Shown: piece after piece, positions 37,216 to 46,800 of the stretch | How the letters are laid out: each line of letters begins with the position of its first letter | How positions within the stretch are numbered: the first letter of the stretch is position 1 | NCBI RefSeq assembly: GCF_047718555.1 | Contig: NZ_JBDNRK010000001.1 | Span: 120,559-184,558, forward strand | Reading direction: 5' to 3' | Source of the DNA: Clostridium_I sp047718555 | GTDB taxonomy: Bacteria > Bacillota > Clostridia > Clostridiales > Clostridiaceae | Length of the DNA: 64,000 nucleotides | Translations under genes and position numbers: made by a program | The notes under the pieces: model-generated | What the model saw: the letters and a program-made list of their open reading frames with translations, nothing else | The model's database searches: none | What the model was told of the DNA's origin: nothing

Positions 37216-37281
37216 TTTTTGTCCTCCCCATAATAAATAGTTAATCTCAATATATAATATTATATCAGATTCTTATATTTT

Positions 37282-37641
37282 TTATATATTTAGTCTCCCT
37301 AAGCTATATCCTGCAAAATAGCCTATTATCCCTATTATAAGAGAAATAGCTATATAAAATACAGCATTGAGTTTTTTATTATTATTGAACAGCGAAAATC
37401 CCTCATACATAAATGTAGAAAAAGTTGTATAGGCCCCTAAAAAACCATCACCAAGAAAACTATATATTTGATTATTTGGATTTTTTGCAGTAAGAAATCC
37501 TAGTAAAAAGGCACCTGTTATATTTATTAGAAAAGTTCCTGTAGGAAATCTACTTTTAGATTTTGCAGATACCATTTTACCTAATTTATATCTAGATAGA
37601 CTTCCAAAAATTCCACCTAATCCAACTAATATATATTCCAT
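37282..37641 (-). CDS. crcB: Fluoride channel CrcB (second gene)
   Basis: A 119-residue Fluc-type fluoride exporter subunit with four membrane helices. GGIFGSLSRY at the start, FPTGTFLINITGAFLLGFL with the pore Asn, and GAYTTFSTFMYEG with the Phe-box Phe and TTFS motif are all present. Fluc channels are antiparallel dimers; where two genes are adjacent, as here (22-bp gap), they usually form an obligate heterodimer. Downstream of a fluoride riboswitch that controls both. Confidence 0.95.
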   Translation of the reverse strand: MEYILVGLGGIFGSLSRYKLGKMVSAKSKSRFPTGTFLINITGAFLLGFLTAKNPNNQIYSFLGDGFLGAYTTFSTFMYEGFSLFNNNKKLNAVFYIAISLIIGIIGYFAGYSLGRLNI

Positions 37642-37663
37642 TTAAAAACCTCCATTTCCTATC

Positions 37664-38080
37664 TTATAATGCCTTATATTCCTCTGTGATCTCTTCATTC
37701 TTCTTTCCAATGAATTTTGATATTGTAGTAGCAGCATATATAGCTATAACACTTAATAACAAGGATAAGAAAATATACATGGAAGCAGAATAGTATTCTC
37801 CTTTTGCAATTAAATTAATCTCCTCTTTGCACAGAGAAGAGAAAGTAGTATAAGTACCTAATAGTCCAGTAGTAATACCCAGTTTAACTTCCTCTTTTAT
37901 CTTATATCTCTCCATAGTAACACCAAATATAAGTGCTAAAAAGAAGCTGCCAGTTACATTAATAATAAGTGTATTTATAGGTATTTGCCCGTTATAGTTT
38001 TCAAATTTTATATTTTTTATGGCAAACCTCAGTATAGCTCCCAAAAAACCAAAACAACCTACATATATGTATTTTTTCAA
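37664..38080 (-). CDS. crcB: Fluoride channel CrcB (first gene)
   Basis: A 138-residue Fluc subunit, the promoter-proximal one of the pair. CFGFLGAILRFAIKN, PINTLIINVTGSFFLALIFG and GLLGTYTTFSSLCKEE carry the family Asn and TTFS residues. It has a slightly longer charged C-terminus (KKNEEITEEYKAL) than the second subunit. Probably forms a heterodimeric channel that expels cytoplasmic fluoride. The fluoride riboswitch terminator lies 45 bp before its ATG. Confidence 0.95.
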   Translation of the reverse strand: MKKYIYVGCFGFLGAILRFAIKNIKFENYNGQIPINTLIINVTGSFFLALIFGVTMERYKIKEEVKLGITTGLLGTYTTFSSLCKEEINLIAKGEYYSASMYIFLSLLLSVIAIYAATTISKFIGKKNEEITEEYKAL

Positions 38081-38120
38081 GTTAAATTCTCCCTTCTAAA
38101 TTTAAAATTAGCTGAACGTA

Positions 38121-38200
38121 CAAAAAACTCCTACAGATATTAAAGAACCTGTAGGAGTCATCAGCATTCAAGCATTTAAAGGCGAACTCCATCACCTATG
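38121..38200 (-). promoter_or_regulatory. Fluoride (crcB) riboswitch with terminator
   Basis: Minus strand reads AGGTGATGGAGTTCGCCTTT, then TGCTTGAATGCTGATGACTC and CCTACAG, matching the fluoride aptamer (GGNGATGGNGTTCGCC ... GATGACNCCTAC). The ACTCCTACAG arm also pairs with CTGTAGGAGT to form a terminator followed by TTTTTT. Fluoride binding would hold the aptamer and permit read-through into the two crcB genes. Confidence 0.95.
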
Positions 38201-38281
38201 AATTATATTATAACACTTTTTCTATAATACTGAAAAGCTGTTTTTGTTTCAAAACCATTTTTTTATATAAGTTAAATTTTG

Positions 38282-38941
38282 TTACATGATACTTACATAC
38301 TTAAGTACAAGCCAATAATGACAGAAGCTTCCTATCAGTACAAAAATATGAAATATTTCATGAGAACCAAAATATTTATTTTTCATCTTTGGAAGTTGAA
38401 GACCATATATTATACCGCCTATAGTATAGGAGATTCCACCTACTACAAGCCAAGTTAGAGCAATACCAGTGAGTACTTTTGCCAGAGGAAAAATTGCTAC
38501 AATTACAAGCCAACCCATGAATATGTAAAAGAACGTTGAAAGCCATCTAGGTGCGTTAAACCAAAAATTCTTAACCAGTATACCAAATATAGCTAGGCAC
38601 CATATTATAGCCAATATAGTCAGCCCTAATTTTCCTCTTAACGCTATTAAACAAATAGGTGTATAGCTGCCTGCAATCAAAACATATATCATAGAATGAT
38701 CTATTCTTCTCAGTACTTTAATTACCTTTTGTGAGGCAGAAACTAAATGATAAACAGAACTTGCACTATAAAGCAATATCAAACTTACACCAAATACAAC
38801 AAAAGCAGTTATATGAGCCAAATTATTTAACCTTAAAGTATAATTAATTAAGATAATAAGCCCCACTATAGAAATACCTACTCCAAATAAATGTGTTAAT
38901 CCACTAACGGGTTCTCTAAACTTTGCAAACACAGCACTCAC
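38282..38941 (-). CDS. Hemolysin III/PAQR-family membrane protein
   Basis: A 219-residue protein with seven membrane helices. EPVSGLTHLFGVG near the start, LYSASSVYHLV, RRIDHSMIYVLIAGSYTPIC and SHEIFHIFVLIGSFCHYW near the end carry the conserved Ser, His and Asp residues that bind zinc in PAQR/hemolysin III proteins. The biochemical role in bacteria is uncertain; some family members influence membrane lipid homeostasis, and the hemolysin name is historical. Length is normal for YqfA/YplQ-type members. Confidence 0.93.
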   Translation of the reverse strand: MSAVFAKFREPVSGLTHLFGVGISIVGLIILINYTLRLNNLAHITAFVVFGVSLILLYSASSVYHLVSASQKVIKVLRRIDHSMIYVLIAGSYTPICLIALRGKLGLTILAIIWCLAIFGILVKNFWFNAPRWLSTFFYIFMGWLVIVAIFPLAKVLTGIALTWLVVGGISYTIGGIIYGLQLPKMKNKYFGSHEIFHIFVLIGSFCHYWLVLKYVSIM

Positions 38942-39203
38942 TCCTTTATATTTATATATTCATAACATAGTTTTTAATACTATATATTATTATATTATTA
39001 TTGTAGTTGTATTATACTTATATTTCAATACCCTTTATAGATAATATAGTCAAATTTTATAGACTTTATATCTTATTATCTCCATAAATCTAATTTTTTT
39101 ATTATATTTTCTTTAATTAATAAGTAATGTAAATATAGAATTCTGTTTATAAAACCTAGCTTCATAGTAATAAATACTATATAATAGACTAGAGGTGATT
39201 TAC
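38942..39203. other. Divergent intergenic region
   Basis: Very AT-rich region between the hemolysin III family gene and the DUF1836 gene. It must hold both promoters, but many TATAAT-like matches make assignment unsafe. Confidence 0.35.
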
Positions 39204-39806
39204 TTGGACGCAAATAACGATAAAAACTTAGATGCCCTTGTTTCTGAACTTACTGAGTTTAATGAACTAACTCTTGATGATATACCAAATATTGATTTAT
39301 ACATGGATCAGGTGACAACTTTATTTGAAAATAAACTCCATCCTCTTAAAAGAAATGAAGAAGATAAGATAATGACTAAGACCATGATCAATAACTATGC
39401 TAAAGCTAAAATTTTTCCTCCTGTAAAGAGTAAAAAATATACTAAGGAACAGATAATCTTATTATCTATGATATATAATTTAAAGCAAAGCCTCTCTTTA
39501 GCTGATATAGGAAAAGTTTTTAATCCGCTATTAGAAGATATGCAAAAAGATAATAAAGAACTTATCTCTATAGAAAATTTGTATGATACTTTTTTGGAAA
39601 TTAAAAGAGAAAATGAAAATAAATTTAGTGAATACTTCTATACACTTTTAGATAGATCCAAAAATAAATTAAAAAATAAAAACAACGGTGATAATAGTAA
39701 AAATGAATTAGTACTCATGGTTCTGTCCCTTATAGCAGAAGCCAATATGAACATACGTATGTCAGAAAAAATAATAGACAATTTTTTTAACACAGCAAAA
39801 AAATAG
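39204..39806 (+). CDS. DUF1836 protein
   Basis: A 200-residue protein starting at TTG 39204, eight bases after AGAGG. DUF1836 signature: IDLYMDQVTTLFENKLHPL, then MTKTMINNYAKAKIFPPVKS and KKYTKEQIILLSMIYNLKQS. The arrangement (TKxMINNYxKxxLLPPxxxKKY) resembles a MerR-like winged helix, so it may bind DNA; family function is unknown. Its stop codon lies inside a strong terminator. It converges with purD. Confidence 0.88.
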   Translation: MDANNDKNLDALVSELTEFNELTLDDIPNIDLYMDQVTTLFENKLHPLKRNEEDKIMTKTMINNYAKAKIFPPVKSKKYTKEQIILLSMIYNLKQSLSLADIGKVFNPLLEDMQKDNKELISIENLYDTFLEIKRENENKFSEYFYTLLDRSKNKLKNKNNGDNSKNELVLMVLSLIAEANMNIRMSEKIIDNFFNTAKK

Positions 39807-39836
39807 TATTCAGAAGTTATTCTGAATACTATTTTT
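39801..39836 (+). terminator. Terminator of the DUF1836 gene
   Basis: Stem AATAGTATTCAGA / TCTGAATACTATT with a 6-base loop, running into TTT. The TAG stop lies in the 5' arm. Confidence 0.85.
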
Positions 39837-39852
39837 CAATTTTAACCTAATA

Positions 39853-39895
39853 TGCTATCCATCTCCTTCCTATAGAGGATTGGAGATGGATAGCA
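39853..39895 (-). terminator. Strong hairpin downstream of purD
   Basis: Perfect 14-bp inverted repeat TGCTATCCATCTCC / GGAGATGGATAGCA with a 15-base loop, 24 bp after the purD stop. No T-tract follows on the minus strand, so it may be a transcript-stabilising hairpin rather than a classical terminator. Confidence 0.6.
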
Positions 39896-39918
39896 CATCA
39901 AATAATTGATATTCTATC

Positions 39919-41169
39919 TTATCTATATAGTGTACCTATATCTTTTCTAAAATACATACCATCAAAACTTACATTTTTTATATCTGCATAAGTATTCTTA
40001 ATAGCTTCTTCTACTGTGTCTCCAGTAGATACAATTGACATAACTCTTCCTCCAGAAGTTTTTAAGGAGTCGTCTTCGTATTTAGCTCCTGCTACAAATA
40101 CTTTATTTTCTGCTTCTTTAATATCAATAACTTTACCTGTATCATAACTTCCCGGATAGCCCTTAGAAGCTAGTACTACACAACAAGCACCACCTTTTTT
40201 CCACTTAATTTCAACGTCCTTAAGCTTTCCATCTATTGCAGCAAGTACAATTTCAGTGAAATCACTTTCTAAAAGTGACAATACTGCCTGAGTTTCAGGG
40301 TCACCCATTCTTACATTGTATTCCAGTAAATATGTACCTTTTTTAGTAATCATGAGGCCAAAGAAGATAACACCACAATAATCCATATGTTCTTCTTTTA
40401 TTCCACAAAGAGTAGGTTTTAACATGGTTTCATTAAATTCCTTCAGTACACGTTCATTGCAATAAGGATTTGGTACAATCGCTCCCATACCTCCAGTATT
40501 AGGACCCTTATCTTCATCAAAAATCTGCTTATGATCCTTAGCTGATATAAAAGGTACTATAACATTACCATCTGTAACAGAAAGAATAGAAGCTTCTACT
40601 CCATCAAGGAATTCTTCCATAACTACCTTTTTACCGGAACCCTTAAATACATCATTTACCATAAAGTCCTTTAGTGTATTCTGCGCTTCTTCAGCTGTAG
40701 CACATATAACTACACCTTTACCTGCAGCCAGGCCATCAGCTTTAATAACTATTGGATAAGGACATTTTTCAGTATAGTTAAGAGCTTCCTCTACTCTATC
40801 AAAAACCTCATAAGCTGCTGTTTTAACTCCGTACTTTTTCATAAATTCTTTAGCGAAAGCCTTACTTCCTTCAAGCTCTGCCGCAGCTTTTGATGGCCCA
40901 AATATCTTTAATCCATTTTCCTTAAATACATCTACAATGCCTTCCACCAGCTTTGCTTCTGGTCCCACAAAAGTTAAATCTACATTTTCTTTTTTTGCAA
41001 AGGTAAGTAATTCATCTATAGTATCTAAATTTACATTGACACACTTATTCTCAAGATGAGTACCGCCATTTCCTGGTGCACAATAGATCTTGTCAACAAT
41101 AGGACTTAATGCCATCTTCCATGCTATAGCATGTTCTCTACCACCATTTCCAATAACTAATATTTTCAA
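39919..41169 (-). CDS. purD: Phosphoribosylamine-glycine ligase
   Basis: A 416-residue GAR synthetase, step 2 of purine synthesis (phosphoribosylamine + glycine + ATP). ATP-grasp fold: N-terminal VIGNGGREHAIAWKM, then the ATP-binding part YPIVIKADGLAAGKGVVI near 132-150, GVEASILSVTDG, GPNTGGMGAIVPNPYC and EYNVRMGDPETQAVL with the metal-binding Glu and Asn. It is the last gene of the pur cluster, 180 bp after purH. Normal length. Confidence 0.97.
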   Translation of the reverse strand: MKILVIGNGGREHAIAWKMALSPIVDKIYCAPGNGGTHLENKCVNVNLDTIDELLTFAKKENVDLTFVGPEAKLVEGIVDVFKENGLKIFGPSKAAAELEGSKAFAKEFMKKYGVKTAAYEVFDRVEEALNYTEKCPYPIVIKADGLAAGKGVVICATAEEAQNTLKDFMVNDVFKGSGKKVVMEEFLDGVEASILSVTDGNVIVPFISAKDHKQIFDEDKGPNTGGMGAIVPNPYCNERVLKEFNETMLKPTLCGIKEEHMDYCGVIFFGLMITKKGTYLLEYNVRMGDPETQAVLSLLESDFTEIVLAAIDGKLKDVEIKWKKGGACCVVLASKGYPGSYDTGKVIDIKEAENKVFVAGAKYEDDSLKTSGGRVMSIVSTGDTVEEAIKNTYADIKNVSFDGMYFRKDIGTLYR

Positions 41170-41349
41170 ATTCTCACTTCCTCTACGTTAATAAAAAATA
41201 ATACTTAATTGGAAAAATCACACCCCAGAGGTGCAATATTTTCCAGTACAGCGAAGAAAAAGCATTCTTCACTGTTAAAAGTTACAAAGTAACCATTAAT
41301 TAATGATTAATATAATGTAAAAATTCATTTTATATTATTACACTTCAAT

Positions 41350-42852
41350 TTAGTGTTTAAAATGTCTTATTCCTGTAAGCACCATTGCTATGCCATGTTT
41401 GTTGCAGGCATCAATGGAATCCTGATCTCTTATAGAACCGCCAGGCTGTATTATTGCCTTTATATTGTGTTTAGCTGCTTCTTCTACTACATCATTAAAT
41501 GGGAAGAAAGCATCTGATACAAGTAGGGTACCATCCTTTGCTCTATCAAGAGCCTCAATTGTTGGCCATATTCTGTTTACCTGTCCGCCGCCAATTCCTT
41601 TAGCCATTCCATTTTTAACTACTAGTATGGCATTGGACTTAACATATTTCACCACTTTCATACCAAATAAAAGCTGCTTTAATTCTTCTTCTGTAGGCTT
41701 CTTCTCTGTTACATATTTCAATTCATCTATAAGCTTATCATCAGAACTCTGTACTAAAATTCCACCATCTACTTTAGCATACTCTCTATGATCCTGTGGC
41801 TTGTGCTCTGCCTTTATAACTCTTAAATTTTTCTTTGTCTTTAAAATTTCCAGTGCAGCTTCATCGAAATCAGGGGCTATTACTATTTCAAGGAAAATCT
41901 TCACAAGTTCTTCTGCTGTTGCTGCGTCTAATTTTTTATTAACGGCAACTATACCACCAAATATAGAAGTAGGATCACATTCAAAAGCACGAACATAGGC
42001 ATCATGAATATTATCAGCTATGGCAGCACCACAAGGTGAATTATGTTTTAATGCACAGCACATAGGTTCTTCAAATTCACATGCTACCTTCCAAGCTATA
42101 TCCATATCTTTTATGTTGTTGTAGGAAAGTTCTTTACCATTTAGCTGCTGAAAATCCTTCATAGCACCATTTGTAGCTGTAGATACATAGTAAGCAGCAC
42201 TTTGATGAGGATTTTCACCATATCTTAAATCCATAGATTTCTTGTAAGACATATTAAGATATTCCGGATAAACTTCATCTCCCAATAAGAATCTACTTAC
42301 AGCTGCATCATAGGCAGCCATTAAATTAAATACTTTACCGGCAAATTTTTTCTTGCTTTCAAAATCCACTTCTCCATTTTTATCTATCTGATCTATTACA
42401 TCTTCATAATCCTTAACATCTGTAAGCACAACTACATCTTGAAAATTCTTTGCAGCAGCTCTTATCATGGTAGGGCCACCGATATCTATAAACTCAATTT
42501 TTTCTTCAAAAGTTAAATCTTCCTGAACTTTATCAAAGAAAGGATAAAGATTAACTACTACTAAATCAATTGGCTTGATTCCCTTGTCTTCAATAGCCTT
42601 CATATGCTGAGCATTGTCCCTTATAGCAAGTATACCTCCATGGATATTAGGGTGAAGCGTCTTTACTCTGCCGTCCATCATCTCAGGAAAGCCTGTAACT
42701 TCCTCTACTTCTGTTACAGCTATGTCATTTTCTTTTAAATATTTGTATGTACCGCCAGTAGAAATTATTTCCACATCTTTTTTAATAAGAAATTTAGCTA
42801 AATCAAGTACTTTATCCTTATTATATACACTGATTAATGCTCTTTTAATCAT
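41350..42852 (-). CDS. purH: Bifunctional AICAR transformylase/IMP cyclohydrolase
   Basis: A 500-residue enzyme for the last two steps of IMP synthesis. ATG 42852 is chosen, following GGAGG; an earlier in-frame ATG overlaps that site. The N-terminal IMP cyclohydrolase (1-195) begins RALISVYNKDKV, with IISTGGTYKYL and GRVKTLHPNIHGG. The C-terminal transformylase has LRYGENPHQSAAYY, CCALKHNSPCGAA with the catalytic Lys-His, and DAFFPFNDVVEEAAKH. It lies between purN and purD with short non-coding gaps on both sides. Confidence 0.97.
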   Translation of the reverse strand: MIKRALISVYNKDKVLDLAKFLIKKDVEIISTGGTYKYLKENDIAVTEVEEVTGFPEMMDGRVKTLHPNIHGGILAIRDNAQHMKAIEDKGIKPIDLVVVNLYPFFDKVQEDLTFEEKIEFIDIGGPTMIRAAAKNFQDVVVLTDVKDYEDVIDQIDKNGEVDFESKKKFAGKVFNLMAAYDAAVSRFLLGDEVYPEYLNMSYKKSMDLRYGENPHQSAAYYVSTATNGAMKDFQQLNGKELSYNNIKDMDIAWKVACEFEEPMCCALKHNSPCGAAIADNIHDAYVRAFECDPTSIFGGIVAVNKKLDAATAEELVKIFLEIVIAPDFDEAALEILKTKKNLRVIKAEHKPQDHREYAKVDGGILVQSSDDKLIDELKYVTEKKPTEEELKQLLFGMKVVKYVKSNAILVVKNGMAKGIGGGQVNRIWPTIEALDRAKDGTLLVSDAFFPFNDVVEEAAKHNIKAIIQPGGSIRDQDSIDACNKHGIAMVLTGIRHFKH

Positions 42853-43035
42853 ATATTTAAATACCTCCATTAAATATTTTAAATACTTTTTTTGTTTACT
42901 TGGCCGTTACTTCAATTGAATATTAAAGTACATAATTATCAGATAATATAAGGCATCATAAAAGAAATAACCAGTATGAATATACTCAATCTAAGTTCTT
43001 TTCAGATGCCCTATTTATTATATCTTACCTTAAAA

Positions 43036-43653
43036 TTAATTATTTTCTATGAACACTTTTCTCTCTTGAACCTTAACTTTATTTTCCGCTATAAGTTTAA
43101 TAGCCTCTGGTAAAGCTTCATGCTCCTTTTCCAGTACTCTTTTCTGAAGTACTTCTGCAGTATCCTCAGCAAACACTGGCACAGTCTTTTGTATTATAAT
43201 TGGCCCTGTATCCGTTCCTTCATCTAAGAAATGCACGGTGCAGCCAGAAGCCTTAACCCCATAACTTATTGCAGCTTTATGTACATTTAACCCGTACATC
43301 CCCTTGCCGCAAAAAGAAGGTATTAGAGAAGGGTGAATGTTTATTATCCTATTTTTAAATTTCTTTAATAAATCACCTTTTAAGATGGATAGAAAACCTG
43401 CTGTAACTATTAAGTCTACACCTTTTTCCTCTACAACTTTTAAAATTTCATCGGATAATTTATCACCATACTGCTTTTTATTTAAAGCTATAGCATATAT
43501 ATTATTTTCTTTAGCTCTTTCTATTCCATAGGCTTTCTCACTATCACTGATTACCATTTCAATTTTACAATTCAAATATCCTGACTTTACTTTATCAATA
43601 ATAGATTGCAGATTAGTTCCTCCACCTGAAATAAGCACTGCTATTTTAAACAT
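43036..43653 (-). CDS. purN: Phosphoribosylglycinamide formyltransferase
   Basis: A 205-residue GAR transformylase using 10-formyltetrahydrofolate (step 3). VLISGGGTNLQSIID is the phosphate loop, and IINIHPSLIPSFCGKGMYG holds the catalytic Asn-His. VHFLDEGTDTGPIIIQK has the catalytic Asp. Its start overlaps the end of purM by 13 bases, so translation is coupled. Length is normal for bacterial PurN. Confidence 0.97.
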   Translation of the reverse strand: MFKIAVLISGGGTNLQSIIDKVKSGYLNCKIEMVISDSEKAYGIERAKENNIYAIALNKKQYGDKLSDEILKVVEEKGVDLIVTAGFLSILKGDLLKKFKNRIINIHPSLIPSFCGKGMYGLNVHKAAISYGVKASGCTVHFLDEGTDTGPIIIQKTVPVFAEDTAEVLQKRVLEKEHEALPEAIKLIAENKVKVQERKVFIENN

Positions 43654-44636
43654 ACACCTTTGCCTCCTGCTTCAACGTAACCAATTTCAAAGGCTTCTTC
43701 TCCAAATTCTTTTAATGTATCTATTACTGCAGCTTTATCTTCTTGCTTTACGCATAATACAAAACCAATACCCATATTAAAAGTATTATACATATCTTCT
43801 TCTTTTACTCCAAGAGACATTAAATACTTGAATATTTCTGGAACTTCATAGCTGTTTTTATTTATTACAGCTGTAAAATCTCCCTTGAACATTCTTGGAA
43901 TATTTTCATAGAAACCACCACCAGTTACATGTGCCATACCTCTTATTTCAAATTTCTCCATAAGCTTTAATACAGGCTTTACATATATCTTTGTTGGTTC
44001 AAGAAGAACTTCTCCAATTTTTTTACCATGAAAATCAATTTCTATATCAGGTACTAATTTTCTTACAAGTGAAAAACCGTTACTGTGAACACCTGAAGAT
44101 GCAATTCCAATAAGTACGTCTTTGTCTTCAATTTTACTTCCATCTATAATTTCATCTTTTTCAACTATACCTACCGAAAAACCTGCTAAATCATAGTCTC
44201 CGTCCTTATAAAATCCTGGCATTTCAGCTGTTTCCCCACCTATAAGTGCACTTTCAGCTTGAAGACAACCCTCAGATACACCCTTTACGATTTGTGAAGC
44301 AGTCTCAGCTGAAAGCTTACCACAAGCCATATAATCAAGGAAAAATAATGGCTTTGCACCATGACATAAAATATCATTGACACACATTGCAACGCAGTCA
44401 ATACCCACTGTATCATATTTTTTCAACTTAAATGCTATGGCAAGCTTTGTTCCAACACCATCTGTACCAGAAACAAGTACAGGATTTTTATAATTCCCTA
44501 GAGCAAACATTCCTGCAAAGCTACCTAAATTATTTAAAACATCCTTTGTGTAAGTTTTTTTAGCATAGTTCTTTATTTTGCTTACAGTTTCATAGCCTTC
44601 TTCAATATTTACACCAGCGTCCTTATAAGTTACCAT
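43641..44636 (-). CDS. purM: Phosphoribosylformylglycinamidine cyclo-ligase
   Basis: A 331-residue AIR synthetase (step 5), closing the imidazole ring using ATP. ATG 44636 follows AAAGG; an upstream TTG would overlap that site. Signatures: YKDAGVNIEEGYE, LVSGTDGVGTKLAIA, GIDCVAMCVNDIL, FFLDYMACGKL, GGETAEMPGFY and AHVTGGGFYENIPR. It is a dimer of the PurM/PurL fold. It lies 20 bp from purF and overlaps purN. Confidence 0.97.
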   Translation of the reverse strand: MVTYKDAGVNIEEGYETVSKIKNYAKKTYTKDVLNNLGSFAGMFALGNYKNPVLVSGTDGVGTKLAIAFKLKKYDTVGIDCVAMCVNDILCHGAKPLFFLDYMACGKLSAETASQIVKGVSEGCLQAESALIGGETAEMPGFYKDGDYDLAGFSVGIVEKDEIIDGSKIEDKDVLIGIASSGVHSNGFSLVRKLVPDIEIDFHGKKIGEVLLEPTKIYVKPVLKLMEKFEIRGMAHVTGGGFYENIPRMFKGDFTAVINKNSYEVPEIFKYLMSLGVKEEDMYNTFNMGIGFVLCVKQEDKAAVIDTLKEFGEEAFEIGYVEAGGKGVCLK

Positions 44637-44656
44637 TAGTACACAACCTTTCAAAA

Positions 44657-46066
44657 TTATACTTCAAATCTTTCCTTGTCAACTTCCATTGGCGCTGACA
44701 CAGGATATACCCCTTTTAAACATCCAAGGCAGAAATTATTTTTCTCACCCAAACTCTTTAAAAGTGAATTTATGCTTAAATATGCAAGACTGTCTGCGCC
44801 TATAAACTCTCTTATCTCTTCCACAGTCTTATTTCCACCTATGAGTTCTTTTCTGGAAGCTATATTTATTCCAAAATAGCATGGATATTTTATAATAGGA
44901 GAAGATACTCTAAAATGAATTTCCTTTGCTCCTGCTTTTCTAAGTATATCTACCAATTTTTTACTTGTGGTTCCCCTTACAATGGAATCGTCTATAATAA
45001 CTACTCTTTTTCCCTCAATATTTACCTTCAAAGGGTTTAATTTTACAGCAACAGCTTTTTCTCTAAGTTCCTGAGTAGGTGATATAAAGGTTCTTCCCAC
45101 ATATCTGTTCTTTATAAGTCCTATGCCATAGGGTATTCCAGAAGCCTTGGCATAGCCTGTAGCTGCTGCAAGTCCTGAATCTGGTACACCAATTACTATA
45201 TCAGCCTCTACAGGAGCTTCTCTATAAAGTTCTTCCCCTGCAAGTTCTCTTGAGTTGTATACACTTATCCCATCTATAACACTATCCGGTCTTGCAAAAT
45301 ATATATACTCAAAAACACAAGTTTCACATTTAGTCTTTTCTGCAAAATTTATGCTTCTGATTCCCTCTTTATCTATTATTACAATCTCCCCGGGATTTAC
45401 ATCTCTTACAAATTCAGCACCTACTGCATCAAGTGCACAAGTTTCTGAACACATTACATAACTATTATCATCAAATTTACCTATGCAGAGAGGTCGTATA
45501 CCGTTAGGATCTCTAACTCCGATTAATTTATCCTCTGTTAAAATAACAATGGCAAAGGAACCTTTAATAGCCTGAATTGCATCAGCTACAGCATTTTCTA
45601 TACCTTTTTTTGCATTTTTAGCAATCAATTTCAGTACAACTTCAGTATCTATTGAAGTTTCAAATGAAGTTCCACCATACTGCAATAGTTCTCTTATAAT
45701 ATCAGTATTTACAAGATTTCCGTTGTGAGCAAGAGCAATAGAACCTAATTCAAATTCATTAACTATAGGCTGAGCATTATTGGCACAGCTCCCACCAGTA
45801 GTAGAGTATCTTACATGACCTATTGCAGAATTTCCAACCATTTTGTCTAAGCTATCATTATCAAACACATCTGTTACAAGCCCCATACCTTTATGAACAT
45901 CAATCTTACCATTATTGCACACTGCAATACCAGCACTTTCCTGTCCTCTGTGCTGAAGTGCATACAATCCATAGTATGTCAAATGCGATACATCTATATT
46001 CTTATTTGAAAAAATTCCAAAAACACCACATTCTTCTTTAAGTTTATCTTGTTCTAAATCTATCAC
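44657..46066 (-). CDS. purF: Amidophosphoribosyltransferase
   Basis: A 469-residue first-step enzyme making phosphoribosylamine from PRPP and glutamine. A 12-residue propeptide precedes the nucleophile Cys13 (EECGVFGIF), as in the Bacillus-type enzyme that is processed on maturation. LQHRGQESAGI belongs to the glutaminase domain. The PRPP loop is VVIIDDSIVRGTTSKKLVD near 345. Cysteines in CETCVFEYIYFARPDS and CLGCLKGVYP fit ligands of the structural [4Fe-4S] cluster, so it is probably oxygen-sensitive. The start codon is a predicted ATG before IDLEQD. Confidence 0.97.
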   Translation of the reverse strand: MIDLEQDKLKEECGVFGIFSNKNIDVSHLTYYGLYALQHRGQESAGIAVCNNGKIDVHKGMGLVTDVFDNDSLDKMVGNSAIGHVRYSTTGGSCANNAQPIVNEFELGSIALAHNGNLVNTDIIRELLQYGGTSFETSIDTEVVLKLIAKNAKKGIENAVADAIQAIKGSFAIVILTEDKLIGVRDPNGIRPLCIGKFDDNSYVMCSETCALDAVGAEFVRDVNPGEIVIIDKEGIRSINFAEKTKCETCVFEYIYFARPDSVIDGISVYNSRELAGEELYREAPVEADIVIGVPDSGLAAATGYAKASGIPYGIGLIKNRYVGRTFISPTQELREKAVAVKLNPLKVNIEGKRVVIIDDSIVRGTTSKKLVDILRKAGAKEIHFRVSSPIIKYPCYFGINIASRKELIGGNKTVEEIREFIGADSLAYLSINSLLKSLGEKNNFCLGCLKGVYPVSAPMEVDKERFEV

Positions 46067-46089
46067 AGTAAACTCCCTCTCTTAAAAAT

Positions 46090-46800
46090 TTATTTTCCTG
46101 CGATTCTCTTTAATATTTCAACATAAGCTTCTTTTACATTGCCCATATCTCTTCTAAATCTATCTTTATCAAGTTTTTCATTAGTTGTTGCGTCCCAAAG
46201 TCTGCAAGTATCTGGAGATATTTCATCTGCTAATAGTATTTCTCCATTAGAAGTTTTACCAAATTCCAATTTAAAGTCAATAAGTTTAATATTTTGTTTT
46301 AAGAAAAATTCCTTAAGTATTTCATTTACCTTATCAGTCATGGCATATATAGTCTTTAATTCCTCAAAAGTTGAAAATCCCAAAGCAACTGCATGAGTAT
46401 CATTTATTAAAGGATCATCATAATCATCATTCTTATAGCATATTTCAAATACTGTAGTCTTTAATGGACTTCCCTCTTCAACCCCAAGTCTTTTAGCCAT
46501 ACTTCCTGCTGCTACATTTCTTACTATAACTTCTAGTGGAACTATATCAACTTTTTTGCAAAGTTGTTCTCTATCATTTAGTTTCTCTATAAAATGTGTT
46601 TTTACACCATGTTTTTCTACAAGTTCAAATAACATTGAAGTTATACTGTTATTTAATTCACCCTTATCTTCTATCTGTCCCTTTTTTACTCCGTTGAAAG
46701 CTGTAGCATCATCTTTATAATAAACTATAACTTCATCCTCTTTATCAGTAGCATAAACCTTTTTTGCTTTTCCTTCGTATAATAATTCTTTTTTTGTCAT
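46090..46800 (-). CDS. purC: SAICAR synthase
   Basis: A 236-residue ligase joining aspartate to CAIR using ATP (step 7). LLYEGKAKKVYAT is the ATP-binding start, with YYKDDATAFNGVKKG, EVIVRNVAAGSMAKRLG and LLADEISPDTCRLWD typical of the family. Its ATG shares a base with the purE stop (TAATG), giving coupled translation. Normal length for compact bacterial PurC. Confidence 0.97.
   Translation of the reverse strand: MTKKELLYEGKAKKVYATDKEDEVIVYYKDDATAFNGVKKGQIEDKGELNNSITSMLFELVEKHGVKTHFIEKLNDREQLCKKVDIVPLEVIVRNVAAGSMAKRLGVEEGSPLKTTVFEICYKNDDYDDPLINDTHAVALGFSTFEELKTIYAMTDKVNEILKEFFLKQNIKLIDFKLEFGKTSNGEILLADEISPDTCRLWDATTNEKLDKDRFRRDMGNVKEAYVEILKRIAGK

Noticed and set aside
41170..41349. Hairpins between purH and purD as an internal promoter or riboswitch
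   Set aside because: GGAAAAAT/ATATTTTCC pairing is weak and no aptamer core is recognised.
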